Below, one piece after another: positions 1 through 5,557 of a DNA stretch of 6,901 nt. The stretch spans positions 1 to 6,901 of the forward strand of contig JAJZYI010000187.1 of assembly GCA_021798135.1 (NCBI GenBank), written 5' to 3'. The DNA comes from Actinomycetes bacterium (GTDB lineage: Bacteria; Actinomycetota; Acidimicrobiia; Acidimicrobiales; UBA8190). The translations under genes were made by a program, and so were the position numbers. The notes under the pieces were generated by a model. That model ran no database searches, was not told the origin of the DNA, and worked only from the letters and a program-made list of their open reading frames with translations. The first letter of the stretch is position 1; each line of letters begins with the position of its first letter.

Positions 1-83
1 CGGCGGCCACGGTGCTCCTCGACCTGCTCAAGGCGCCGCTGCTGCAGCGCCTCGGCGCCGCAGCCCCCGTCCCGGGGGGCTGA
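1..83 (+). CDS. C-terminal end of an unidentified protein (partial)
   Basis: The frame that starts codons at position 3 is open from the window edge to a TGA at 81-83 and gives about 26 residues, beginning ATVLLDLLKAPLLQRLG and ending in an Ala/Pro/Gly-rich tail. All but one third codon position are G or C, which fits coding use in this genome. The leucine-rich stretch could be the end of a helix or a membrane segment, but there is too little to name a family. The gene points toward the epimerase relic, so the two are convergent. Called on frame and codon use alone; confidence is moderate that it is a gene end and nil on function. Confidence 0.5.
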   Translation, partial: AATVLLDLLKAPLLQRLGAAAPVPGG

Positions 84-95
84 CCGGACCGGGCG

Positions 96-149
96 GAGCA
101 CGACCAGGAGCACGACCAGGAGCACGACCAGCGGCGAGCGGCGAGCGGC
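96..149. repeat. Short tandem repeats in the convergent spacer
   Basis: Three perfect head-to-tail copies of the 12-mer GAGCACGACCAG occupy 96-131. They run directly into a 7-bp repeat, GCGGCGA, present nearly three times at 131-149. Both lie in the spacer between the end of the upstream gene (83) and the end of the epimerase relic (232), so neither coding frame explains them. They look like replication-slippage duplications. Confidence 0.85.
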
Positions 150-150
150 G

Positions 151-192
151 TCCCGCTGCGGCGGGAGGGCCTGACCGGGGGCACGACCCGGT
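151..192. terminator. Two adjacent small hairpins, possible bidirectional terminator
   Basis: TCCCGC at 151-156 pairs with GCGGGA at 161-166 around a 4-base loop. ACCGGG at 174-179 pairs perfectly with CCCGGT at 187-192 around a 7-base loop. They sit between two convergent gene ends, where a terminator is expected. There is no T-run after either stem, and short GC hairpins arise easily by chance in such DNA, so this is a weak call. Confidence 0.3.
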
Positions 193-231
193 GCGGGGCG
201 GAGCGGTCCAGGGCTCGGCCCCCGCCTCGCG

Positions 232-798
232 TCAGCGCAGGCCCTGCTCGAAGCGCTGGCGCCACGACGGGTAGCGCGGCTCCCAGCCGAGCTCCCGCCT
301 GGCCTTGGCGTTCGAGAAACCGCGCCCCTCGGTCATCATCGCCACCGCGACGTCCCCGGCGAGCAGCCGGGCCAGCCACGTGGGGACCCGCCACGGCGGC
401 GTCACCCCGGCGCACGCCGCCAGGTGGGGCAGCCACTCGCTGGACGGGGCCGGTTCGTCGTCGACGACGTTGAACAGGCCCGTCGCCCGGCGCTCCACCG
501 CCAGGACCGTCGCGCTCGCCGCGTCGTCGACGTGCACCCACCAGGAGTGGCCCGTGCCGGCCCCCACGACGGGGAACTGCCGCTTGCGCACGAGCTCGAG
601 CTGATCGTCGGTGGCACCCGGCCCGTACAGCGCGCCGTACCGGAGCACCGCGCCCCCGGCGCCGAGCAGGTGGTCCGTGCCCTCGGTGCGGAGCCGGTTG
701 GTGGTGGCGAACCACCGGTCCATGTGCTTGAAGTCCGGCTTCCTGCCGCCGATCGACGTCGTCTCGTGCACGACCGCGTCCGGGTGGGCGTCGGTCAC
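232..798 (-). pseudogene. Truncated NAD-dependent epimerase/dehydratase-like relic
   Basis: An open frame of 188 codons from a GTG at 798 to TGA at 232-234 matches the later part of an extended short-chain dehydrogenase (NAD-dependent epimerase/dehydratase). Recognisable pieces are DAVVHE (residues 7-12), RLRTEGTDHLL (35-45), VLRYGALYGPG (51-61), VHVDDAA (88-94), FNVVDDEP (109-116) and a C-terminus with MMTEGRGFSNAKARRELGW. Two things are missing. The N-terminal Rossmann unit with its GxxGxxG motif, about 60 residues, has no room: an in-frame TAG lies at 859-861 and the hydrolase gene begins its stop at 883. In relatives about 50-60 residues, including the active-site region, separate the TEGTxxL helix from the LRYGxxYGPG strand; here they are adjacent. 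Family members run near 300 residues. The remaining frame is uninterrupted, so it could still be translated, but it should not bind NAD or catalyse. The hydrolase lies 82 bp upstream on the same strand and may share its transcript. The missing lengths are my estimates from memory of the family. Confidence 0.75.
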
Positions 799-880
799 CG
801 CCTCGCCGACCGACGCGCACCCGGTGGGCGAGCCGGCCCTGCCAGGTGTGACAGGACGCTACGTGGGGGAACGGCCGCCG

Positions 881-1777
881 TCAGGTCAGGGCGGCCTGCA
901 CGGCGGCCAGCCAGGCGGACGGGTCCTCGACCTGCGGGTAGTGGCCGGCACCGCCGACCCAGTGGACGGTGGCGTCCGGCCGCTCGCCGTGGAGCCGCTC
1001 CGCCATGGCGGCGACGGCGATCGGGTCCGCCGGCCCCCACACGATCGACAGCGGCGAGCCGTGGGTCTCGATCGCCCCGGTGAAACGGCGCTCGTTGGCG
1101 CGCCGCTCCTCGATGTAGCGGACCGTGCGCGCCAGCAGGCGGTTGCCGCCGCCGTGGACGACCAGCTCGGCGTGGGCAGCCATGTCGATCGCCCGCGGGG
1201 CCGGAGCCAGCGTGGCGGCGAGCGCGGCCTGCAGGTCGCCGGCGGAAGGGGCCAGAGCGTCGTCCAGGCGCTCGTCGGGGAGCGACAGCAGCAGCTGCTG
1301 GCCCGCCGTGAGGTTGGCCATGCCGATGTAGATGCTGCCGTTGGTCACCACCCGCCGGGTCACGTCCACGGGCCACGTGCCCTCGCGCTGGCGGGCCAGC
1401 AGCTCGCCGCCGACGGTGTCGCCCATGTCGTGGGTGACGAGCGCCAGGCGGTGGAGGCCGAGCGCGGCGGTGAGCGCGGCGACGACGTCCGCCTGCAGCG
1501 CCACCGTGTAGGCGACGTCGGGCTTGGCCGACAACCCGTGGCCGAGGAGGTCGACCAGCACCACCCGGCGACGCTCGGCGAGCCGGTCGACGACCCCGGC
1601 GAAGTCGAAGGACGACGTGGGGTAGCCGTGGACGACGAGCAGCGGCTCGGCCCGCTCCCCGGTCCCGGCCGGGACGTCGACGGCGAACACCCGCCGGCCG
1701 AGCAGGTCGTGGTACGCGCCGCGGGCCTCCCAGGCGGCGATCTCGGGGTGGTGCCAGGTGGTCGTCGCAGACGCCAT
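881..1777 (-). CDS. Alpha/beta hydrolase, MEST-like, with Asp nucleophile
   Basis: A 298-residue alpha/beta-hydrolase-fold protein, normal length for the family and probably cytoplasmic since no signal peptide is visible. HGYPTSS (residues 50-56) is the oxyanion-hole strand-turn. HDMGD (116-120) is the nucleophile elbow, with Asp117 as the likely nucleophile, as in haloalkane dehalogenases and epoxide hydrolases. WGPADP (247-252) carries a likely acid Asp251, and GAGHYPQVEDP (276-286) the catalytic His279. The HD-x-GD-x-V elbow followed by ELLARQ, together with HGYPTSSFDF, resembles the MEST/PEG1-like subgroup more than typical dehalogenases; the substrate cannot be read from the sequence. 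The start is the ATG at 1777, which has GAGGAG four bases upstream; the frame stays open further upstream but through non-conserved repeat DNA. The gene is divergent from the Mut7-C gene and precedes the epimerase relic on the same strand. Epoxide hydrolase or haloalkane dehalogenase activity are alternatives. Confidence 0.9.
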   Translation of the reverse strand: MASATTTWHHPEIAAWEARGAYHDLLGRRVFAVDVPAGTGERAEPLLVVHGYPTSSFDFAGVVDRLAERRRVVLVDLLGHGLSAKPDVAYTVALQADVVAALTAALGLHRLALVTHDMGDTVGGELLARQREGTWPVDVTRRVVTNGSIYIGMANLTAGQQLLLSLPDERLDDALAPSAGDLQAALAATLAPAPRAIDMAAHAELVVHGGGNRLLARTVRYIEERRANERRFTGAIETHGSPLSIVWGPADPIAVAAMAERLHGERPDATVHWVGGAGHYPQVEDPSAWLAAVQAALT

Positions 1778-1781
1778 GCCG

Positions 1782-1787
1782 CTCCTC
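1782..1787 (-). promoter_or_regulatory. Ribosome binding site of the hydrolase gene
   Basis: Read on the minus strand, GAGGAG is followed by four bases and then ATG at 1777. This strong site settles the start against longer in-frame extensions that would run through the intergenic repeats. Confidence 0.8.
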
Positions 1788-1824
1788 GCGCTCGGTCGGG
1801 GACGGCTCCGCCCCCCACACGGCC

Positions 1825-1830
1825 AGGTTA
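1825..1830 (-). promoter_or_regulatory. Possible -10 hexamer for the hydrolase gene
   Basis: On the minus strand TAACCT fits the actinobacterial TAnnnT pattern and lies in one of the few AT-containing patches of the spacer, about 48 bases before the hydrolase ATG. No convincing -35 box is found; TCGTTT lies at a 17-base spacing but is a poor match. Weak call. Confidence 0.25.
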
Positions 1831-1850
1831 GGGAAGCCCGCGCCGCCAAA

Positions 1851-1972
1851 CGAGCCGGTGCCGCCACGAGCCGGTGCCGCCACGAGCCGGTGCCGCCACG
1901 AGGGCCGGTGGACCCTGGACGGACCGGTGCCGCCACGGGGGCCGGTGGACCCTGGACGGAGCGGCGCCGCGA
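1851..1972. repeat. Compound tandem direct repeat in a divergent promoter region
   Basis: Three perfect copies of the 16-mer CGAGCCGGTGCCGCCA lie head to tail at 1851-1898. Two copies of a 37-bp unit follow, at 1899-1935 and 1936-1972. The 37-mers differ at only a few bases, mostly in the last 13, and each ends in a variant of the 16-mer core (CCGGTGCCGCCA or CGGCGCCGCGA). Because 16 and 37 are not multiples of 3, the repeats do not follow a reading frame. They lie between the starts of two divergent genes (1777 and 1989), so they may overlap regulatory DNA. Confidence 0.9.
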
Positions 1973-1988
1973 GGGTCACGCTGGGACG

Positions 1989-2756
1989 GTGGCCGTCGAG
2001 GTCCGCTGCTACGCCGAGCTGAACGACTTCCTGGCTCCGGCACGCCGCGGCAAGGCCTTCGACGTGGAGGTCGGGCCGCACACCACCGTCAAGGACCTGG
2101 CCGAGTCCCTCGGCGTGCCGCACACCGAGATCGACGTCGTCGTGGTGAACGGCGAGTCGGTCGGCTTCGGCCGCAGGGTCGCTCCCGGCGACCGGGTGGC
2201 GGTCTACCCCGTCTTCGAGGCCCTCGACGTGACCCCGGTCGTGCGGCTCCGCCCGGCGCCGCTGCGCCAGCCCCGCTTCGTCCTCGACGTCCACCTGGGC
2301 CGCCTGGCCCGCCTGCTGCGGCTGCTGGGGTTCGACTCGCTGTGGTCCCACGACGCTGACGACGCGACGCTGGTGGGCGTGTCGCTCGGCGACCGGCGCA
2401 TCCTGCTCACGCGTGACCGCGGGATCCTCAAGCGCTCCGAGCTGACCCACGCCTCCTACGTGCGGGAGCAGGTGCCGCGCCGCCAGGTGGTGGAGGTGCT
2501 GCGGCGCTTCGACCTGTTCGGAGCGGCGGTCCCCTTCGGGCGCTGCCTCGCGTGCAACGGGGTGCTCGAGCACGTCGAGAAGGCCGAGGTGCACGACCTG
2601 CTGCCGCCGCGCACCCGCCGGGACTTCGACGAGTTCCGCCGCTGCCGCGGGTGCGGGCGCGTCTACTGGAAGGGCTCCCACTACGACCGCCTGCGGGCCC
2701 TGGTCGACGACGTCCTGGCCGAGGGGGTCGGGTCGCCGCAGCCGGCAGCAGGCTGA
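1989..2756 (+). CDS. Mut7-C RNase-like protein with N-terminal ubiquitin-like domain
   Basis: A 255-residue protein with the standard two-domain layout of this family. Residues 2-80 form a ThiS/MoaD-like beta-grasp domain (VEVRCYAELNDFL, then VVVVNGESVGFGRRV and PGDRVAVYPVFEA) without a terminal Gly-Gly, matching the Mut7-C ubiquitin domain. Residues 95-240 form the Mut7-C domain, a PIN-like fold: FVLDVHLGRLARLLRLLGFD with Asp100, LLTRDRGI with Asp143, then two CxxC pairs (Cys186/189 and Cys219/222) that should bind zinc, and GRVYWKGSHYDRL. The family is predicted to have RNase activity; the cellular role is not established. Start: GTG at 1989 places the first beta strand directly after it. 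There is no good Shine-Dalgarno site; GGGAC sits too close. An in-frame GTG at 1908 lies inside the tandem repeats and would add 27 unlikely residues. The 70-bp spacer to the convergent methyltransferase holds only three CCGCAG hexamers (2787-2804). Confidence 0.9.
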   Translation: MAVEVRCYAELNDFLAPARRGKAFDVEVGPHTTVKDLAESLGVPHTEIDVVVVNGESVGFGRRVAPGDRVAVYPVFEALDVTPVVRLRPAPLRQPRFVLDVHLGRLARLLRLLGFDSLWSHDADDATLVGVSLGDRRILLTRDRGILKRSELTHASYVREQVPRRQVVEVLRRFDLFGAAVPFGRCLACNGVLEHVEKAEVHDLLPPRTRRDFDEFRRCRGCGRVYWKGSHYDRLRALVDDVLAEGVGSPQPAAG

Positions 2757-2826
2757 ACCCGTCACCGGACACCGAGGAACGGCGCGCCGCAGCCGCAGCC
2801 GCAGCCGGCGACCGGTGCGGCCGGGC

Positions 2827-3639
2827 TCACGGCCGGCAGAGGACCTCGCCGCTCGGGATCACGATCCATCCGGTGTCGGAGGCGGCCCAGCGGTGCCACG
2901 CGTCGGCGATGGCCTCCAGCTCGCCGTCGGTCGCCAGGCCGTGGTCCCGGGCGGCGTCGGCGAAGGCGGAGCGGGTGGCGCGCCCGGCCCACGAGCCGCC
3001 CCACCACCGGCGCTCCTCGGCGGAGGCGTGGACCCACGTGCTGGCCGAGGCCGTCACCTCCGCGTACCCGGCCTGCCGGGCCCACGGCACCAGCCACCGC
3101 CCGGCGAGGGGCTCGCCGCCGTTGGCCCTCGCCACCGCCAGGTAGAGGGCGAGCCACCGGTCGAGGGCGGGGTCGGGCGGCGTCCACAGGAACCCCCCGT
3201 AGTCCCCGTCCCGGGCCGCCACCACGCCGCCGCGGCGGCACACCCGGCGCATCTCGCGCAGGGCGGCCACGGGGTCGGGGAGGTGCTGGAGCACCTGGTG
3301 GGCATGGACGACGTCGAAGTGGCCGTCCGGGTAGGGGAGCTCCAGGGCGTCGGCCTGCTCGAAGGCGACGTTGTCGACGCCGCGGGCCGCGGCCGTGGCT
3401 CGAGCCTCCTGGAGGATGCCGGCGGCCGCGTCGACGGCCACCACCGGGCCGGGGGCGACCAGGGCGGCGAGGTCGGCCGTGATGGTGCCGGGCCCGCAGC
3501 CGACGTCGAGCAGGCTCTGCCCGGCGCGCAGGTGCGGGAGGAGGTAGGCGCAGGAGTTGGCTGCCGTCCGCCACCGGTGGGACTGCAGGACGCTGTCGTG
3601 GTGGCCGTGGGTGTAGCGCGGCGCGGGCTGCTCGGTCAT
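2827..3639 (-). CDS. Class I SAM-dependent methyltransferase (UbiE-like domain)
   Basis: A 270-residue protein with the full set of class I methyltransferase motifs. Motif I is LLDVGCGPGTIT with the SAM-binding glycine loop at residues 45-51. The acidic end of strand beta2 is VVAVD (66-70), which should hold the ribose hydroxyls. QADALELPYPDG follows (95-106), and FDVVHAHQVLQHLPDP (108-123) is the motif IV/post region. The first 40 residues (YTHGHHDSVLQSHRWRTAANS) and the C-terminal third, rich in Trp and Ala, probably form the acceptor-binding cap. UbiE-like sequence similarity does not fix the substrate; it may be a small molecule. The ATG at 3639 is chosen because MTEQPAPRYTHGHHD is the usual type of N-terminus; a further in-frame extension to about 3687 has no family support. 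No strong ribosome binding site is seen. It is divergent from pgi (142-bp spacer). Confidence 0.9.
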   Translation of the reverse strand: MTEQPAPRYTHGHHDSVLQSHRWRTAANSCAYLLPHLRAGQSLLDVGCGPGTITADLAALVAPGPVVAVDAAAGILQEARATAAARGVDNVAFEQADALELPYPDGHFDVVHAHQVLQHLPDPVAALREMRRVCRRGGVVAARDGDYGGFLWTPPDPALDRWLALYLAVARANGGEPLAGRWLVPWARQAGYAEVTASASTWVHASAEERRWWGGSWAGRATRSAFADAARDHGLATDGELEAIADAWHRWAASDTGWIVIPSGEVLCRP

Positions 3640-3680
3640 GGCGACAGCATGCGCCCCCGCCACGCCCCTGCACCAACGGG

Positions 3681-3736
3681 CCGTCACGGGCCCGGCCTCC
3701 CGCGGGGACCGCGGCCACCTACTGTGACGGGGTCAC
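3681..3736 (+). promoter_or_regulatory. Possible pgi promoter with overlapping inverted repeats
   Basis: TACTGT at 3720-3725 fits TAnnnT and lies about 56 bases before the pgi start. It overlaps a perfect inverted repeat, GTGAC-GGG-GTCAC, at 3724-3736, placed where transcription would start. A second element, CCGTCACGG at 3681-3689, is the reverse complement of CTGTGACGG at 3722-3730 with one mismatch. No clear -35 box is present. The arrangement would suit an operator in the methyltransferase/pgi divergent spacer, but the sites are short. Confidence 0.35.
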
Positions 3737-3769
3737 CCGGCGCGTCGCCCAGGCGGCGCGGCCCGACAC

Positions 3770-3776
3770 GAGGAGA
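3770..3776 (+). promoter_or_regulatory. Ribosome binding site of pgi
   Basis: GAGGAGA ends five bases before the GTG at 3782, an ideal distance. It supports GTG as the true start of pgi. Confidence 0.85.
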
Positions 3777-3781
3777 CCCAC

Positions 3782-5410
3782 GTGCCGACACCCCTGCAGG
3801 ACCGTCCCGCCTTCGCCGCCCTGGCCGAGCACCACCGGCAGGTCGAGGGCCGCCACCTCCGCGACCTGTTCGCCGAGGACCCGGGCCGGGCCGAGCGCTT
3901 CAGCGCCGAGGCGGTCGGCATCCACCTCGACTACTCCAAGAACCGGGTCACCGACGAGACGATGCGGCTCCTGGTCGAGCTGGCCGAGCAGTCCGGGGTG
4001 CCCGAGCGGCGCGACGCCATGTTCGCCGGCGAGCGGATCAACGTGTCCGAGGACCGCTCGGTGCTGCACGTCGCCCTGCGCATGCCGAAGGGCACGGCCC
4101 TCGTGGTCGACGGTGTCGACGTGGTGGCCCAGGTCCACCAGGTCCTCGACCGCATGGCCGCCTTCGCCGACAGGGTCCGCTCGGGCGAGTGGCGCGGCCA
4201 CACCGGCAAGCCGGTCCGGGCCGTCGTCAACATCGGCATCGGCGGGTCGGACCTGGGGCCGGTGATGGCCTACGAGGCCCTGCGCCACTACTCCCGGCGC
4301 GACCTCACCTTCCGCTTCGTCTCCAACGTCGACTCGACCGACTTCGTGGAGGCCACCAGGGACCTGTCGGCCGAGGAGACGCTGTTCATCGTGTCGTCCA
4401 AGACCTTCGGCACGCTCGAGACCCTGACCAACGCCACCTCGGCCCGGGACTGGCTGGTCGGGCAGCTCGGCGACCCGGCGGCCGTGGCCAAGCACTTCGT
4501 GGCCGTGTCCACCAACGCCGAGCGGGTGGCGGCCTTCGGCATCGACACGGCCAACATGTTCGGCTTCTGGGACTGGGTCGGCGGGCGGTACTCGATGGAC
4601 TCGGCCATCGGCCTGTCGACCATGGTCGCCGTCGGCCCCGAGCGGTTCAGGGAGATGCTGGCCGGCTTCCACGCCATGGACGAGCACTTCCGCACCGCGC
4701 CCCTGGAGCGGAACCTGCCGGTCATCCTCGGCCTGCTCGCGGTGTGGTACGTGGACTTCTTCGGCTGCCAGTCGATCGGGGTCATGCCGTACGAGCAGTA
4801 CCTGAAGCGCTTCCCGGCGTACCTGCAGCAGCTCACCATGGAGTCCAACGGCAAGCACGTCACGCTGGACGGCAGCCGTGTCGGCCACGCCACCGGCCCC
4901 GTCTACTGGGGGGAGCCCGGCACCAACGGCCAGCACAGCTTCTACCAGCTGCTCCACCAGGGCACGCCGCTCGTCCCCGTCGACCTCGTCGGGTTCGCCA
5001 AGAGCCTCAACCCCCTCCGGGACCACCACGACATCCTCTCCTCCAACGTCTTCGCCCAGGCCCAGGCCCTGGCCTTCGGCAGGACGGCGGACGAGGTGCG
5101 GGCCGAGGGCACCCCGGAGGCGGTCGTGCCGCACCGCGTGATGGAGGGCAACCGCCCGAGCAACGTCCTGCTGGCCGAGCAGCTCACCCCGCACCTCCTC
5201 GGGGCCCTGGTCGCCCTGTACGAGCACAGCGTGTTCACCCAGGGCACCATCTGGGGGATCGACTCCTACGACCAGTGGGGGGTGGAGCTGGGCAAGGTCC
5301 TCGCCCAGGCCATCGTCCCCGAGCTCCGGTCGGCAGACGAGCCCGAGCTCGGCCACGACAGCTCCACCAACGCCCTCATCCGCCGCTACCGGGAGCTGCG
5401 CGACCGGTAG
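3782..5410 (+). CDS. pgi: Glucose-6-phosphate isomerase
   Basis: A 542-residue protein (E. coli Pgi has 549) that interconverts glucose 6-phosphate and fructose 6-phosphate in the cytoplasm. It is collinear with E. coli Pgi throughout: LVDYSKNR-like HLDYSKNRVT near residue 47, NIGIGGSDLGP in the sugar-binding region, SSKTFGTLETLTNA in the phosphate-binding region, and both family signatures, DWVGGRYSMDSAIG (264-277) and DSYDQWGVELGK (494-505). The catalytic residues expected from the E. coli enzyme are present: Glu354 in MESNGK, His385 in NGQHSF exactly 31 residues later as in E. coli, Lys505 in GVELGK, and Arg269 in GGRYS. The C-terminus HDSSTNALIRRYRELRDR is typical and complete. The GTG start has a strong ribosome binding site. 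The gene stands alone: the methyltransferase is divergent and the macrodomain gene is convergent. Nothing suggests damage or transfer. Confidence 0.98.
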   Translation: MPTPLQDRPAFAALAEHHRQVEGRHLRDLFAEDPGRAERFSAEAVGIHLDYSKNRVTDETMRLLVELAEQSGVPERRDAMFAGERINVSEDRSVLHVALRMPKGTALVVDGVDVVAQVHQVLDRMAAFADRVRSGEWRGHTGKPVRAVVNIGIGGSDLGPVMAYEALRHYSRRDLTFRFVSNVDSTDFVEATRDLSAEETLFIVSSKTFGTLETLTNATSARDWLVGQLGDPAAVAKHFVAVSTNAERVAAFGIDTANMFGFWDWVGGRYSMDSAIGLSTMVAVGPERFREMLAGFHAMDEHFRTAPLERNLPVILGLLAVWYVDFFGCQSIGVMPYEQYLKRFPAYLQQLTMESNGKHVTLDGSRVGHATGPVYWGEPGTNGQHSFYQLLHQGTPLVPVDLVGFAKSLNPLRDHHDILSSNVFAQAQALAFGRTADEVRAEGTPEAVVPHRVMEGNRPSNVLLAEQLTPHLLGALVALYEHSVFTQGTIWGIDSYDQWGVELGKVLAQAIVPELRSADEPELGHDSSTNALIRRYRELRDR

Positions 5411-5418
5411 GCGAGGCC

Positions 5419-5510
5419 CGGCAGGAGCCCCGGGACCGTCAGGCAGCGACGGCAGGAGCCCCGGGACCGTCAGGCAGCGACGGCAGGAGCCGCGGGCGGG
5501 CAGGCAGCGG
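5419..5510. repeat. 31-bp tandem repeat after pgi, about three copies
   Basis: A 31-bp unit beginning CGGCAGGAGCCCCGGGACCG is perfectly duplicated at 5419-5449 and 5450-5480. A third, diverged copy of 30 bp follows at 5481-5510, keeping CGGCAGGAGCC at its start and CAGGCAGCG near its end. It begins nine bases after the pgi stop, in the tail-to-tail spacer with the macrodomain gene. Two perfect copies imply a recent duplication. There is no spacer between the copies, so this is not a CRISPR. Confidence 0.92.
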
Positions 5511-5530
5511 CGGCGCGCCCGGCCCGCGGC
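5489..5530. terminator. Strong GC hairpin between convergent genes, likely bidirectional terminator
   Basis: GCCGCGGGC at 5489-5497 pairs perfectly with GCCCGCGGC at 5522-5530. After a single unpaired G at 5521 the stem continues with GGGC (5498-5501) and GCCC (5517-5520), giving 13 base pairs around a 15-base loop. It lies between the pgi stop (5410) and the macrodomain stop (5558), so it could serve both. It lacks a T-tract, which is common for hairpins at gene ends in high-GC actinobacteria. The left arm lies inside the third 31-bp repeat copy. Confidence 0.55.
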
Positions 5531-5557
5531 AGCGGGCGGCGGCGGCCCTGGCCTGCG

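Noticed and set aside
611..1831. Plus-strand 406-codon frame antisense to the hydrolase
   Set aside because: Same antisense artefact; the minus-strand hydrolase has complete catalytic motifs and a strong ribosome binding site.
1908..1988. Longer Mut7-C protein starting at the in-frame GTG at 1908
   Set aside because: The added residues would be encoded by the tandem repeats, have no family counterpart, and the GTG at 1989 fits the start of the beta-grasp domain.
795..2765. Long minus-strand open frame (656 codons) spanning the hydrolase and Mut7-C genes
   Set aside because: It crosses two well-supported genes in other frames, is full of low-complexity Arg/Ala/Gly/Pro, and contains no recognisable domain. 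It is a GC-rich shadow frame.
2787..2804. Three CCGCAG hexamers between the Mut7-C and methyltransferase genes
   Set aside because: Too short and too close to background composition to deserve a separate repeat call. No stable hairpin for a terminator was found in this 70-bp spacer.
3719..5356. Nearly full-length antisense frame opposite pgi (545 codons)
   Set aside because: Its composition (Val, Gly, His, Asp, Leu) is what results when strongly GC3-biased codons are read from the other strand. It has no motif or ribosome binding site of note.
5419..5510. CRISPR array
   Set aside because: The units abut with no spacers, only about three copies exist, and there are no cas genes.
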